From NCBI RefSeq assembly GCF_000234665.1, contig NC_018338.1, positions 1,218,084-1,282,083 of the forward strand: 64,000 nucleotides of DNA. Reading direction: 5' to 3'. The notes beneath the pieces were generated by a model. It was given only the letters and a program-made list of their open reading frames with translations. It had not been told where the DNA came from and did no database searches. The translations under genes and the position numbers were made by a program. Numbering within the stretch: position 1 is the first letter of the stretch; each line of letters starts with the position of its first letter. The stretch is from Leishmania mexicana MHOM/GT/2001/U1103. Lineage: Eukaryota; Euglenozoa; Kinetoplastea; Trypanosomatida; Trypanosomatidae. Shown here piece by piece: positions 1 through 11,432 of this stretch.

Positions 1-1569
1 AGTCTTTAGAGGAGGGGGTATAGGGGGGCTGAGAATTGGTACGGTAGGCTAAAGTGCTGTACTCGCCTGCCGTCCCTTGGGCTGTTCAAATGTGTCGACC
101 GTGACGTGTAACGAGGGAGAGGGAGGGGGGGGAGTATGTCTGAGGGGTGTACGTGCGTGCTAACGTGCGCGGGAGAGAAAAAGAAAAACGAGAGTATAGT
201 TCCGTTCGTGTCACACGTGATACCGAATGTTACTCAGCTGCACTCATCCCTTTCCCTTTGTCTCAGCACACACACAGAGAGAAAGACGAGTTCGCGCACC
301 GCCACGAAGAAAGAAAAAACAGGGAACAAGGTCGGTGGGCAAAAGGAATAGAAAGCATACCACAACAGACACCCGCACACGAAGCAAGCAGAACGTTTAA
401 AGGGCGAAAACGGGGGGGGGGGGCTACAACGGCAGCACCACAAGAACAGGTACGCACCAAACACAAAGAAACACACCAAATCAAAGAGACCGACACGGTA
501 ACGGGCACACGTCTTTCTCTACTCTCCGATGTTTCTCTCTTCTTTTTTATTTCCTGTGATTCTTCCCTGCAAGGAGACACACCTCAGTCTTTCTTTTCTA
601 TGGACGTGAGGTGTCCTCCGTTCGTTGGCTTGCCGATGATGTTAGTCACGCGATGGAAATCGGCGCCTCTCATTTGCCCCTCGCAAGGCTCTCTCTGTTG
701 GTAACCACACAACAGAGACAAGACGCAGTCTCGGCAGCTATTTTCCGTTTATTTTTTTTGTCTCTGGAAGACACTTTGAAGGGATTAATAGTAATAAAAT
801 TCAACTGATACGAAGGAGAAAGAACGACACACACACACACACCATACAAAGAATAGCGGAAACCCCCACGCCAGAAATAAGGAGAACTATGTGCTGACAC
901 GATAACGAGAATAAAAATTGCAGATGAAGATGATCGGCGAAGGTGGGAGAAAGGGGCACGATCAGGGGGGAGGGGGGCGGGAAGAAATAGAATCGACGCA
1001 ATCGAAAAAAAAAACGCCACTTGCCACTATGTGCACAGAGGGAGAGAGAGAAAGGGGGGAAGAAGAAATAGACGCCAATATGGAGAAAGCCAGACACACA
1101 GAGAAAGTATAGGGGCGCACGCAGACACACGAGGGAAGATAAACTTTAAAAAAAAGGAAAAAAAAAACAAAGGACAAGGCGTGAAGAAGAAAGAAACTTG
1201 AAAAGGGAAGGAGGGGGCGAGCGAAGTAACAGAGCCACACCGGTGGCGTGTACAGCGATACACACAACAGATCAAACAAGAAATGAGAAACACGACGACA
1301 CTACACTCTTGGTGACGCACACGCTAAACCTGCGAAAGGAATCAGAGGAGGAAGAGGAGGAGCGGAAGAAGGGACGCGTACGGAGAGAAAGTGAGAGAGC
1401 TTGACGAAAAGAGCACAAGATAAATGACGGTGTGTAAAACCAACAGACGATGTGAGCACGTGTTTCAGGATGAGTGAAAAAGATGGGCAGAAACAACAAA
1501 CGACGGGAAGAAAAGAAAGACCGAGGAAGAGGGACGTGCTTCGTTCCCTTGTCGTTGGTGCTGTTGCCG

Positions 1570-1607
<38 letters not shown>

Positions 1608-3387
1608 AGCCTTGAAAATCAAATAATAATAACATAAAAGGGCAGGACGAATGCGCTTTTACAAAGAGCACCGACGCATGTAACGGCGCAGGGCAACATA
1701 AAAAAAAGGACCTTTACAAAAAGGTCGAGTAAAAGACACCGAAAGATAGGGAGGGAGAGGGAGACGTCTAGTTGGGAAAGAGGAGCCCTCGGAACAACGT
1801 GCGAGTCCAGGTGCCTGTTCTTCGATGGGCACTGGCGACGCAAGGGCAGCGCACAGAGAGTATACAGCTGCGTCCGCAGAAACGCGCGTAAGCACACCTT
1901 CACGGAAGCAAACTGCTGTGAAAGTAGAGCCAAAGGCAGGTAATACGTCCAAACTACCTCTGCTTTCGCTTGTCCTCAGTCTGCGACACACCGGCCGTTG
2001 CCTGCTGTACTTCGTCGAGAGCAGCCCCCGCCTTGCCTCTACACGCGCAAGCTCGCTGTCACTATTGTCGTCTCGTGAGGGATTACTCAGACCTGCGATT
2101 TCCTGTCTGTGCGCAATTCGCGTTGTGCCTGGACGCGTGTTGACGTTGTGGGAAATTGCTCGACAAATGCAGAAAGAGCGCGCTGCGTGACGGTGAGATG
2201 GCCAGCCAAAATAGGAAGAACGTATACTGCGTTTTTTTTTAAAGCACGGCAAGGCTTCAGCGCGTCGCATCGTTCCATGTCCCGTTCACATCCACGTGCA
2301 CACGCGCACAGGATGAAAAACAGTCAGAGAGGGAGAGAAAAGGTGGGTTCAAGAAGAGTTGTGCTGCACGAGTGAATCATCGGGCATTTACGGTGTGTAT
2401 GTCGAGACGGACATGATGACTGCGAGGTCCCTCCATGCACAATCTGCCGCTTCATAGACGATGGCACTGGGACAGCAAGTGTGAAACCAGAGTGGCAGGA
2501 GAAACCGTGGACAGCGTGCGCTGATGCATAGGACGGCCAACAATTTTTTTTGAGGGTCCGTGCTCGTCGACCGGCGCACCTGCCCGAGGTGCGTGTTAGG
2601 ACTTTCTCCTCTTTTTTGCTCGCCATGAGTGGCCGTGTAAAATTAAGAGAGAAGCACAGCGGACCTGCGCAAGAAAGCGCGCATGTGCAACACGGCGCCA
2701 CCACTATCATACATGTGCAGCTCCCTGGCACGTGTGCACACACGCACATGCATGCTCCTGCAGCACAGCCGCACGCGAAAACGTATCAGCAAGGCGGATC
2801 ACACAGATATCGATCCCTCTCACGATTATCCTCTCCGCCATGGGGAACAAGAAACGAGAGGCCTCCACAGCAGACTCCACGGGATCCAGCTCTTGTTGGT
2901 GGTACGACAAACGCAGACCTGTGCTAGCAGCAGTAATACGCACATTACCAACTCTACTGCGCTGATCATCCGGAGGGGGAGGAGTGAGGAGGGGGGGGGG
3001 CATTCGCCCATATCCCTACCCCCTTCTGCCTCCTTTTTGTTTTCGTTTGGCTCGGCGCCGAAAGCGTTCGGCGACCAGGTGGGTGCAACGCCCATGAACG
3101 TCCTCCTCCTTCTCTGCCTTGCCACCACCTCACAGCTTCGTCTCGCATGTTGCTACACGGTTTCTGTCGTTCTCTTCTACGGCCAGAAAAAGATATACAC
3201 ACACGTATAAGGGAACAGCATGCAGTACGTTAGGCAGAGGAAAGCGAGGCCACGCGAGAGAAGAATAATACGCGAAAAAAAAGAGCAACGTTGCCAGGTG
3301 AAGCGGCGACGGAGTGAATGCGGCCGATGAAGTGTGGCGGAGAAGCCCACATGCGGTAGAGGAGTGAGGCACTGACGCCCCTAAAGA
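1..3387. other. Intergenic / 3' UTR region without a supported gene
   Basis: This lies 3' of the acidic protein gene (3388-4110, minus strand). It is mostly low complexity: a run of 12 G at 412-423, long purine-rich plus-strand stretches around 900-1420 (pyrimidine-rich on the transcribed strand) and a GT tract at 1573-1606. The part from about 1800 to 2300 is more complex in sequence and is open in frames on both strands, but no reading frame resembles a known protein. The region probably holds a long 3' UTR and the spacer towards the next gene outside the window. Confidence 0.6.
1573..1606. repeat. (GT)17 microsatellite
   Basis: Seventeen uninterrupted GT units. It reads as CA repeats on the transcribed strand and lies in an intergenic region. 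Such tracts are common in Leishmania UTRs and vary in length between strains. Confidence 0.95.
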
Positions 3388-4110
3388 CTACTTCGCCGTG
3401 GCACTCGTCTTGTCCCCAGCCGCGATCATTTGTTCGAGCAGCCATTCCTCCTCGTCAGAGCCCATGCCTTCGTCTCGGTGCATGAACAGGTCTTCGCCGT
3501 CATCGTCGCCGTCGTCCTCCTCCTCCTCGCGATTGTCATCATCGCCGCGCGGGTGGTGTGCCTTGCCGTGACACCGGTTCGCTTCGGGATTGAGAGCGTC
3601 TGTTTCTACAAGGAACTCCTCTATGTGGGCGAGCTGCTCTGGGGTAAGCTCCTCCACCATCTTCTGCGCAGCACGCAACGCATGCACACCCTTGTCCATG
3701 CTGTCGCGTTCGTCCCGCAGGTACTCGTCGCTGAGCTTATCGGAGTACAGCTCCTGGATGTCGGGCGGCATCATGTCCATCAGCATGCCGACCTCATGTC
3801 CCTGCATCTGTTGAAGGCAGTACATCCACATCTTTGAGAAGCGCTCCCTGTCAGTGTCTTTGTCTCCCGCACCGGGCTCGCCACCTTCCTCACCTGACGC
3901 GCTACTTGCCTCTACCGGCACCGGCTCCAAAGGCGCCACACCGGCTCCTAAGACGGGGGTGCGCATGTAGGATGGTACAAACGGTGCCGCCTCTGCCGAA
4001 AATCGATGCGGGGGCGGCGGCGGTGGTTGGGAAGGTGAAGCAGAGGTGCATGGTGGGGCGCCGCTGGCCTCCACTTCGGCTGCGGAGGAAGTACCTGTGG
4101 ACGAGTTCAT
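3388..4110 (-). CDS. Acidic protein of unknown function, 240 aa
   Basis: I do not recognise a family. The first ATG gives a protein starting MNSSTGTSS; the frame is open about 14 codons further upstream, but with no ATG there. The N-terminal 90 residues are rich in Pro, Ser and Ala, with a run of six prolines, and look disordered. The middle (about residues 95-185) looks folded and helical, with FSKMWMYCLQQMQGHEVGML followed by a Met-rich MLMDMMPPDIQELY stretch and a conserved-looking LTPEQLAHIEEFL helix. The last 50 residues are very acidic (runs of D and E) with a short WLLEQMIAAG helix near the end. There is no signal peptide or membrane segment. Coding confidence is high because this balanced, G/C-ending frame stands out from the low-complexity DNA on both sides. 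The function is unknown. Confidence 0.8.
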   Translation of the reverse strand: MNSSTGTSSAAEVEASGAPPCTSASPSQPPPPPPHRFSAEAAPFVPSYMRTPVLGAGVAPLEPVPVEASSASGEEGGEPGAGDKDTDRERFSKMWMYCLQQMQGHEVGMLMDMMPPDIQELYSDKLSDEYLRDERDSMDKGVHALRAAQKMVEELTPEQLAHIEEFLVETDALNPEANRCHGKAHHPRGDDDNREEEEDDGDDDGEDLFMHRDEGMGSDEEEWLLEQMIAAGDKTSATAK

Positions 4111-5100
4111 TTGTAGCTGGGTTGAGAGGACACGCGTCAAACGGGTACACAACTAACTTGTTTGGGTATTCGGGCGCTGCAGTCCTGTGGTGAAGGAGGA
4201 GTGAGGGGGGAAAGCGCGAAGTCGTTGCGCTTCCTCTTTGTGCGATGTGATTGCGCGTGTGAATACGTCGTCTCTGAAGATGTTGCAAGGAGTGCTCAAA
4301 CTATCAAGAAGGTGCGAGCGGTCACCGCATGCGTGTGGGCTAGAAAGAGAAACGGAGTGAGCGGCGCTGCGCGAGGGGGGGGGTGAAGGAAGAAGGTAAA
4401 TCTAGCGGTATCCCGAGAGGTCTTCCGGGATTCCATGAACGTCGGCGAACCTGTGTCGCTCGTTCTCTCTGCTCTTCTCAGTCTATCAGCTGACGCGTGT
4501 TTGTATGCATTATCAGCCAATGTTTTTTTCCCCCTCTGTGGGGTACTTCTTCTCCCTTTATGTTTGTCCGCTTCGCCACTTGTGCCCAACACACAGAACG
4601 AAAAAAAAAACACAAGAACGCGGTCTTCTACCGTAGTTCGATTCGGGGAGTGGTCAGAGGCACTGCTTGTGCGCCAGCAGCAAGCGGCAAGGCAACCGTG
4701 TGTGTATGAATTATGTGTGATCAGGTAAAGAATGGGAAGATGGGGCAATACAGGCGAGTCAGGTGGAGGTCCTTCGGAAAGAATCAAAACCTGACGAAAA
4801 AAAAGAGGGGGGGGTAGGTGCCCTCGATAGGTAAAGGAGAAAAAGATCACAGAGAAGGCAGAGTAAGGTGAAGTATGTGCATGGGTGGGGAAATGCCAGA
4901 AGCCAGTACAAGACCGAGCAAGCAAGCAAGCAGAAGATAAACGTAATCACAGCAGCATGCGCGATCGGCCGAAGAGGAGTATGAAGAGTGTTGCCCGGTG
5001 AGAGAAAGCTAAGCGCTTTCATATGGGGAAATTAACTCTCGTTTCCGATGCAGCAGACGGCTCAGCAACGCGAGCGGTGGCAGCAGGCGCTACTGCGGAG

Positions 5101-5397
5101 CTATCCTTTTTTTTCGCTGCCGTATTGAGCTGTGTGTATGTGCCTACCTGTATTTAATGCGTACTTGGGATGTGTCAGGTGTCCGATAACTGTTTTGGGA
5201 AGTACTTCCTGATCTCCTTTACTTCCGTCTTTTGCATTTTCTTCAACTGGCGTATCTTGTTGGGGAGAAGTAGAAAAAAGGGGTGTGAGCCGCCGGCGCA
5301 AAGCAGGTAAAACACAAGAAATGGGGAGGGAGCGCTGCCTGCGCGTGATGAAGTAATGCACACCAGAATAGATAGAGAAAGGGGTAGTGACCGACAT
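5101..5397 (-). CDS. Candidate small ORF, 98 aa (uncertain)
   Basis: An ATG-initiated frame of 98 codons. Its translation is not low complexity: the first 40 residues are rich in Arg, Ser, Leu and Phe with no acidic residue, like a mitochondrial targeting sequence, and the rest is mixed and hydrophilic, ending AQYGSEKKG. On the minus strand the ATG is preceded by a GT-rich tract and an AG three bases before the start, which could be a splice acceptor. Against coding: third positions are not clearly G/C-rich, unlike the neighbouring genes, and I recognise no family. It may be a chance ORF in the 3' UTR of the phosphatase fusion gene. Confidence 0.2.
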   Translation of the reverse strand: MSVTTPFSIYSGVHYFITRRQRSLPISCVLPALRRRLTPLFSTSPQQDTPVEENAKDGSKGDQEVLPKTVIGHLTHPKYALNTGRHIHTAQYGSEKKG

Positions 5398-6208
5398 TTT
5401 CTTCACACACACACACACACACAAACGAAACAGCAAATACGTAGTAAAAAAAATGGAACGCATACGCTACATAAAAAGACGCACAGGCGTAGACAACAGC
5501 AGCAGCAGCAACAACACACAAACAGCATGAAAATATAAATAATGGGCAAGAGGAAGAAGGAAGACTTACGAGAAAAGGAAGTAAGCATGAAGGTGGTCGA
5601 TAGTCGCTGCTGTTTACCTTGTTTTTTTTCGCTGTATTTTTTGTGCAAAGTGAAGTGTGTCCACAATATATATAAAGACGACAAGAAGACAAGACCAAGA
5701 CACGCAAGCGGGGAAGGTGATTTGCACGAAGAACCGGAAGAGAACGGGTGTAGTTGCTGGGGAGGTGCGCTTCGTACACACGCGCTCTAAACCGTGTGGC
5801 AAGCGAGAAGATTGCCGTTCAACCGCGTAGAGAAAGAGGGAGCGACAGACAGCGCAAGAAAACAAGCAGGCACACACACATACAAAAAGAAAACGCAGCA
5901 GAGAAATCAAGGCAGTAAAACAGCAGTACCCCACCACCATCCACACACCACCATTTTCGATCCATCAAAGCCACAAGCAGGATCAAAGCACGCAGCAGGA
6001 CAACTAAACGACACTCGCGTACGCAGAGCTTTTATAGGCAACTGATGTTGCTTTTTCCCTTTTTTTCCTGGAAGGAGGAGTGGTACGAGCTTCACCCCTT
6101 TTTTACGTCACCGCACATGCCCGCTCGCTTCCACGCCTACGTAAAGGCACAGCGACACGGACACAAAAAAAGACGACGGGGTGGGAATAAATAACTCAAA
6201 ACCGCAAA

Positions 6209-6233
6209 AGGGAGGAGGGGGAGGGGGAGGGGG
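6209..6233 (+). repeat. G-tract array, possible G-quadruplex
   Basis: Successive G runs (GGAGG, then three runs of about five G separated by single A) on the plus strand, which is not the transcribed-sense strand here. The spacing fits an intramolecular G-quadruplex in DNA. It lies about 500 bases 3' of the phosphatase fusion gene. Confidence 0.5.
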
Positions 6234-6738
6234 ATGCAACACAGATATATATATAAACGAAAAGTGCGACAAGAAAGATTATGCAAGAAGCGCACACCGA
6301 CGTTGATACTCAGCGCACCGTGGCACACATCTGCAGCAGCAAAACCCTCGCCGTTACCAAAGCAGAACGCACACAGACTGGTGCAACTTTACCTGGCCCT
6401 AAATCCTTACCTCCGTCCTCTTCGAGAAACCCACCCGATTGCCTTTTTTTTCGACGCTCTTCTTCGTCCGCTTCTGAGAGTGGCAGCCCTCATATTGACT
6501 CGCCACATGACATGAGGGAGAGCTTTCAAAGAACTCGAGGACGCTAGTCACCATACACTAGGTGCAGCGGGTATGGGGGAGGGGTCATCGTGGAGTGTGA
6601 GAAGGGTGTCAGCGCACATAAAAATGAGAGATGAGGCGCCTCTCCTCCAGAGAGGTAAGGGTAATGCCTGCAATCTGTGGAGAGCAAACCAGCGAAAGCC
6701 ACTCCGAACGGTAAAGACAACGTTACCGTTTGCACACC

Positions 6739-9471
6739 TCACGCGCTGTCGAGAGCGGCGTTCAGCTTTTTCTCGTCCCACAGCCCACGTGCCACGCAGA
6801 TACACCCATACGTCAGCGACAGCAGAAGACCAGCTGTCGGTTCATACATGTTCCAAATGCCTGCCATCGCCTCAAGCGCACTCAATCCGCAGAGAAGCGC
6901 AGAGACGAAACTCATGGCGCTGATGATAAGCAGCTTGAGCACGATTGCAGCGATCAGACAAGCCCCGCACAAGACGCATGTCATGGTCCCCTTTGGAACG
7001 TGGTCCGTCGTCGACAAATCCTCGTCGAGGTCGCCGGCGCCGTTCTGCCACTCCACTGCGCTTATGTACTCTGCCCCGCCGGGGCTGGCGCAGTCGAGAT
7101 GATGCGGTGACTGCCCGCTCAAAGGGACGTTACCGGCGTCGTCGTGCGAGCCAGCGCCGTCGATCGCAGCACACTGAGGCCCGGCGGCGGTGGCCCTGCC
7201 TTTTGCGCGAAACCCCTTCAGGCGCAGCTGCTCTACGGCGCTGCGAAGGCGTCGCATGCGCCAGCCGTCAGGCTGGCAAGAGAAGTACACGACTGCCGCA
7301 AATACTACCTCCCAGGCAACTGCAAAGACGCCGAACCACAGCGTTGCCGTGTTGCGGGGTTGCACGAGCACATTGAATAAGATGAGAAAAGTTGCCACAC
7401 CTCGCAATCCGGTGGAGACAAATGCGGCATAAAATACACTTCGCTGTCGGTCGATCCGCCGGTTCAGTGACTCCGTCAAGTCGCCTGAAGCATCGACGGC
7501 GCCAGCGGTGTCAAAAGCAGGGTGTGTGCAGATCGTCCGGAGGGCACCTCCGCGTCCCAAGGTGGCATCCTCGTCAAGGCCCGCCTCGACGCTCTTGCCG
7601 GCGAGACCCCTGAGGGTACTGCTGTACGATGCACATACCACAGGACTTGCTACGGTAACCTTCATTTCCAGGTGCGGCGACGGTGGTGATCCGTCGATCC
7701 GCGACGTCGCTGTGGCGGACACCAACGTGGCCGGTATCGCAGACGGCCGTACCGAGCGATTCGTCCTAAGCTCCTCGGAGAGTCCTCCGCAGCTGCTCAT
7801 GAAAGGGAATGTGGAGTCGCCGTACGCGTCCTCCGGCATGACGCCCTTCTCAGCATCCCGGCCCTCCTCCCTGTACCAGAGGCCTGCCACCGAGCCGCCT
7901 TCTTCCAGCGGTGTTCTGCTTTCCATGCGCTGAAGGCAGCCGCTGCCACTTCCAACGGCCTCCGTGTCTTCCCCACATTCACCTAGGTTGCGCCCATAAT
8001 TGTTGATAGTGACTGAGTTGCTCGAAGACTGTGCGGGTGTTCCGGTGGGCAAGCGGATCCTTTCACAGCCTTCGCCGGCTTTTGGGTACTCATGAGGCAG
8101 CTGAGAGTGTGCAGGTGCAGAAGCGGCCGCAGCGGCGGCGGTCCGGGACTGACCGCTGGAGTGATTCTGCGACGCACTGCCGGGCATGTGGACTTGGTGA
8201 TGGTTCCCGGACGTCGGCATTTGCGGTGGCGGCTTCGGAGGCGTGCGCACCTGTGTCGGCAGGCTTGAAGAGATGTCCTTGGGGTCTTCGATTTTTGAGA
8301 CGACCTTTGTGGGCAGCCTGCTGGTGAGCGCGAGTGGGTTTGCTGCATGCATCGAGGGGACTGCCTCCATGCGACGTCCTGTAGTGGACGAGACACGGCA
8401 CTTCGCGTGCGATCTATCAGGAAAAACACCGGTCCGCTTCGCACGCAGGCGACCGCCAGCGAAGCCTAACGGCACCTCCGCGCCGCTGTCTACTTGATCG
8501 GATTCGTCTTCGAAGCTGGTGCACTCGTCTTCGTCACCGTTGCCATACCCGCTGCCGCGGCCGCCCTCCGCGGCGCAACGCTGCTTCTCCAGGATGAGCA
8601 GGATCGGGTCCCGTGGCTCTGCATCGACGCCTTCTACGAGCCAGCTCACCCCCTCCGATTTTTCCAGGTGGTACACCTGGTTCCCAACACCGTAGCGCCG
8701 CATGATTACAAATCCCAAAAAATTCGTCTCGTAGACGACGCGTGCGGGGTAGAAGTGCTCGATGACAGAGCCGAGCGCGTCGCCGTGAGTGACGAGAATA
8801 ACGTCGCGAGGTGGGGATTCTGACAACATGCTCGAGCTTCTCTCCTTTCCGCTCGCCACCGATTTTGTTGACGTGTTGCGCGGCGGCAGCCGGCCCACTC
8901 GCCGATTTGTGACGGCTTCTGGGACGGTGGCACCTGGTGAAGTCGGCAACTCGTCTCCACTGCTGCGAGACGCATCGTTGAGGGAGCTGGTAGCCGTCAT
9001 AAGTCCGCCGTAGAAGTCGCCGTTCCGTAGAAAGCTGGTGACGTACCGCTTCGTCGCCATTTCGATGGGCTCCCCCCACGCGGGCAGTCGCCCGACAACG
9101 CGCGACGTCGACGGTATCGGCAGCCTCGGTGCACGTGATGCCTTAACACGGATTGGGCCAAACACCTCGGCTAGGGTGTTGTCAATCACCATGGAGTGCG
9201 CCGCTCCGACGCCGTGGTGCTGCAGCGCCTCTGCCGTCTGCAGTGTGCGAAGAAACGGCGAAACAACAATGGCAGCAGAGTGGGCTGCATCTTTGCCGAG
9301 GTGGTGCTGGAGACGAGCTGCGAGTGCCTTGATGGCAGCCACGCCAGCCTCTGTCAAAGGCGGGTTAGACTCGGCTGGAGCACCAGGGAAGCTATCGCGC
9401 CGCTCGCCATGGCGCAACACCACAATGCGCTGCGAAACGTACGGGAGAACAGAGTTGGAGATCGCTGGCAT
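6739..9471 (-). CDS. Histidine phosphatase domain fused to a four-helix membrane domain, 910 aa
   Basis: The N-terminal 1-285 is a histidine phosphatase (phosphoglycerate mutase-like) domain. It carries the RHG motif at residues 20-22 (VVLRHGERRD), the second arginine in SPFLRTLQTAE (R75), an acidic residue in LAEVFG and the second catalytic histidine in VTHGDA (H229). Together these predict a phosphohistidine-type phosphatase; the substrate is unknown, and UBASH3/STS-like proteins are the nearest type I can name. Residues 300-670 are low-complexity Ser/Pro/Gly linker. The C-terminus has four hydrophobic segments: about 690-705, 711-733, 832-858 and 877-896. This suggests anchoring in a membrane with the catalytic domain and the C-terminus on the same side. 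There is no N-terminal signal peptide. The domain and its catalytic set are clear; localisation is inference. The start is the first ATG of the conserved domain's frame. Confidence 0.9.
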   Translation of the reverse strand: MPAISNSVLPYVSQRIVVLRHGERRDSFPGAPAESNPPLTEAGVAAIKALAARLQHHLGKDAAHSAAIVVSPFLRTLQTAEALQHHGVGAAHSMVIDNTLAEVFGPIRVKASRAPRLPIPSTSRVVGRLPAWGEPIEMATKRYVTSFLRNGDFYGGLMTATSSLNDASRSSGDELPTSPGATVPEAVTNRRVGRLPPRNTSTKSVASGKERSSSMLSESPPRDVILVTHGDALGSVIEHFYPARVVYETNFLGFVIMRRYGVGNQVYHLEKSEGVSWLVEGVDAEPRDPILLILEKQRCAAEGGRGSGYGNGDEDECTSFEDESDQVDSGAEVPLGFAGGRLRAKRTGVFPDRSHAKCRVSSTTGRRMEAVPSMHAANPLALTSRLPTKVVSKIEDPKDISSSLPTQVRTPPKPPPQMPTSGNHHQVHMPGSASQNHSSGQSRTAAAAAASAPAHSQLPHEYPKAGEGCERIRLPTGTPAQSSSNSVTINNYGRNLGECGEDTEAVGSGSGCLQRMESRTPLEEGGSVAGLWYREEGRDAEKGVMPEDAYGDSTFPFMSSCGGLSEELRTNRSVRPSAIPATLVSATATSRIDGSPPSPHLEMKVTVASPVVCASYSSTLRGLAGKSVEAGLDEDATLGRGGALRTICTHPAFDTAGAVDASGDLTESLNRRIDRQRSVFYAAFVSTGLRGVATFLILFNVLVQPRNTATLWFGVFAVAWEVVFAAVVYFSCQPDGWRMRRLRSAVEQLRLKGFRAKGRATAAGPQCAAIDGAGSHDDAGNVPLSGQSPHHLDCASPGGAEYISAVEWQNGAGDLDEDLSTTDHVPKGTMTCVLCGACLIAAIVLKLLIISAMSFVSALLCGLSALEAMAGIWNMYEPTAGLLLSLTYGCICVARGLWDEKKLNAALDSA

Positions 9472-11432
9472 GATGAGTGGCGAGGGGGTGGGTCGTGCTT
9501 GCAGTAGGAACTATATGTGCAAAAATGTGCACACGCAAGCACGAATTCACGCCAAACCTCACGCGAACGCGTTGATGCGTCTCTTGCTTGCTTGCTTAGC
9601 TCCAAGCGTGCGACGAAGAAACCGCCGCACGAGCAGCGAGCGCGCACTATACGGGAGGAGCAAAGTAAAGATAAAAAAGAGAGAAGGGCACAGCAACAGA
9701 TACGGAGATGCGTGGACGATCGACGGCAAACAAAACGACAGAGAGAAAGCGCCACCGCCGCTGTCTTTCCCTCCCTCGTTTGTTTTTGCGCCAGGAGACT
9801 GCCGCACCGCGAGTCAGGTGATCTCTGTACGTCCGCCTCTATTCCTCGTGTGAGTCTGCGCGAGAGAGACAAGATATGCGAACGGCTGCTGTGTCTGATG
9901 GCGCAAAAGAAGGGCTCGCCTGACTTTGGTTGAGCGTACAAATACCAAGCAAAAAAAGAGTGGTGTGAACACCCAAGAAGCTGGAGGTGGGCAGGGGGGA
10001 GGGAGACGATTCAATGCACAAAATCGGCATGGTATCGAAAGATATGGCAACGACTAGGGAGAAGGCCGGCTGGCGTGTTTAGTGTCCCCCGTGCGCTCAT
10101 GTACGCTCATGTACGCTCGCGCGGCAGCGCACCTCATTACTTGGCGCAACGCACAGCAACATCGGTGAAGGAAGCAGAGAAAGGTGATCACAACACGTGT
10201 TGGGAAGCTGCCGCAATGGTGTCCCACCAGCTCGTCCCCCCTCCCTCCCCTCCAAACAGTGCTGAGGTACACCTTCCCATCATCGACGCAAGTGCGAAAC
10301 AGTATTAACCGTCACTTGCCACGCCTAGATGCCGCAGCGGTGCGTAGGATCTGATGCAGCCGTCTGCGTGTCGCGCGTGAGGTTTATACTTGACGTTTTT
10401 TTATATATTTCGTTGTTGCTTCGTGTTAGACTTGTTCCTCCTTTCGTGTATGCGTGTGTACATGTGTGCGGATCTTTTACTGCGGTCCGTTAGTCGCGCT
10501 GCTTATGCCGCTTTTTTTTCGTCTGTGCTCCGTACAAGACGGAGGTGCCGCAGTACATGGAGGCCTACGCACAGACACCCGCGTGCGTGGGTGTCTGAGG
10601 ACAGCTTCGGGCCTGCCGGTATCACACCGTTTTGGATCGGTGGCTCTCCGCATCCGCGGAATAAGCGTGCAAAAAAAAAGCCAACATTACCACCTGACAT
10701 CACCGCACAATTCGAAAGCGCAGCCGCCCCTTGCATCGAGAGAAACAAACATCTGGGCTTGGTCGTGCGTGTAGTTGGCTTCCTTTTTATTTTCTCTCGT
10801 GTTGCCTCTCACAGTGAAAACGGGAGCGAGAACAACAACAACGAAAAAAAAGAAAAAGTGGAAGCAACCAAGACGAGCGTAGGCAAGTCCATGAAACACA
10901 CACACACACACAACCGTGAGAGGCAGCAGGACGTCTACACACAAAAAACAAAGCAGCAACAACAACAGGAGCGAAAAAAAAACAAAGGAAGAAGAAACAA
11001 ACATAAAAAAAAAAATAAAAAAATTGAGGCGAAGAAGAAGCGATGCAGAACACCCACACAAAACACACACACACATTACACCAATGGATTCCGTTTTTTG
11101 TTCGTGTCTGTCCAGTTGCCTTCACATGACGCCCACGCCCCTCTCCACCACCACCACCACCAACACAACAACAACAAAAAAATGGGTTGTCGTTTGCTGG
11201 CGTGCCTGGTGTCTCTGCATGAGCGTCTCCTCATCAGAATATTGACATGGCCGAATCAGGGGGGAAAGGAGAGGAGGGCAGAAGCGGGAACAGTGCTCCC
11301 ACTTTCTCTGCGTGCCTGTTGTTGTTGTTTCTTGGAGGGCAGAGCCAAACACGATACACACGCGCACAGGCACAGGCGCAGACACGCGCATAGATCAACA
11401 ACACGGTTGACATGGAATGAGAGAGTTGTCAG
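9472..11432. other. Intergenic low-complexity region
   Basis: The region holds two copies of the decamer GCTCATGTAC at 10095-10114, an A-rich/CA-rich block at about 10800-11080 and ACC/AAC trinucleotide stretches at 11140-11180. A 409-codon open frame on the plus strand exists here only because stop codons are rare in these simple repeats. No gene is supported. Confidence 0.6.

Larger units (their letters stand above)
4111..6738. other. Intergenic region 5' of the acidic protein gene and 3' of the phosphatase fusion gene
   Basis: The region contains AGCA-type short repeats near 4916-4934, a (CA)10 tract at 5404-5423, a CAG/CAA-rich stretch near 5490-5520 and a strong G-tract array at 6209-6233. 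A small minus-strand ORF at 5101-5397 is listed separately with low confidence. Otherwise I see only UTR-like low-complexity sequence. Confidence 0.6.

Noticed and set aside
1659..2270. 203-codon minus-strand ORF near the window start
   Set aside because: Both strands are open over the same stretch, no motif is recognisable, and there is no clear splice acceptor; probably 3' UTR.
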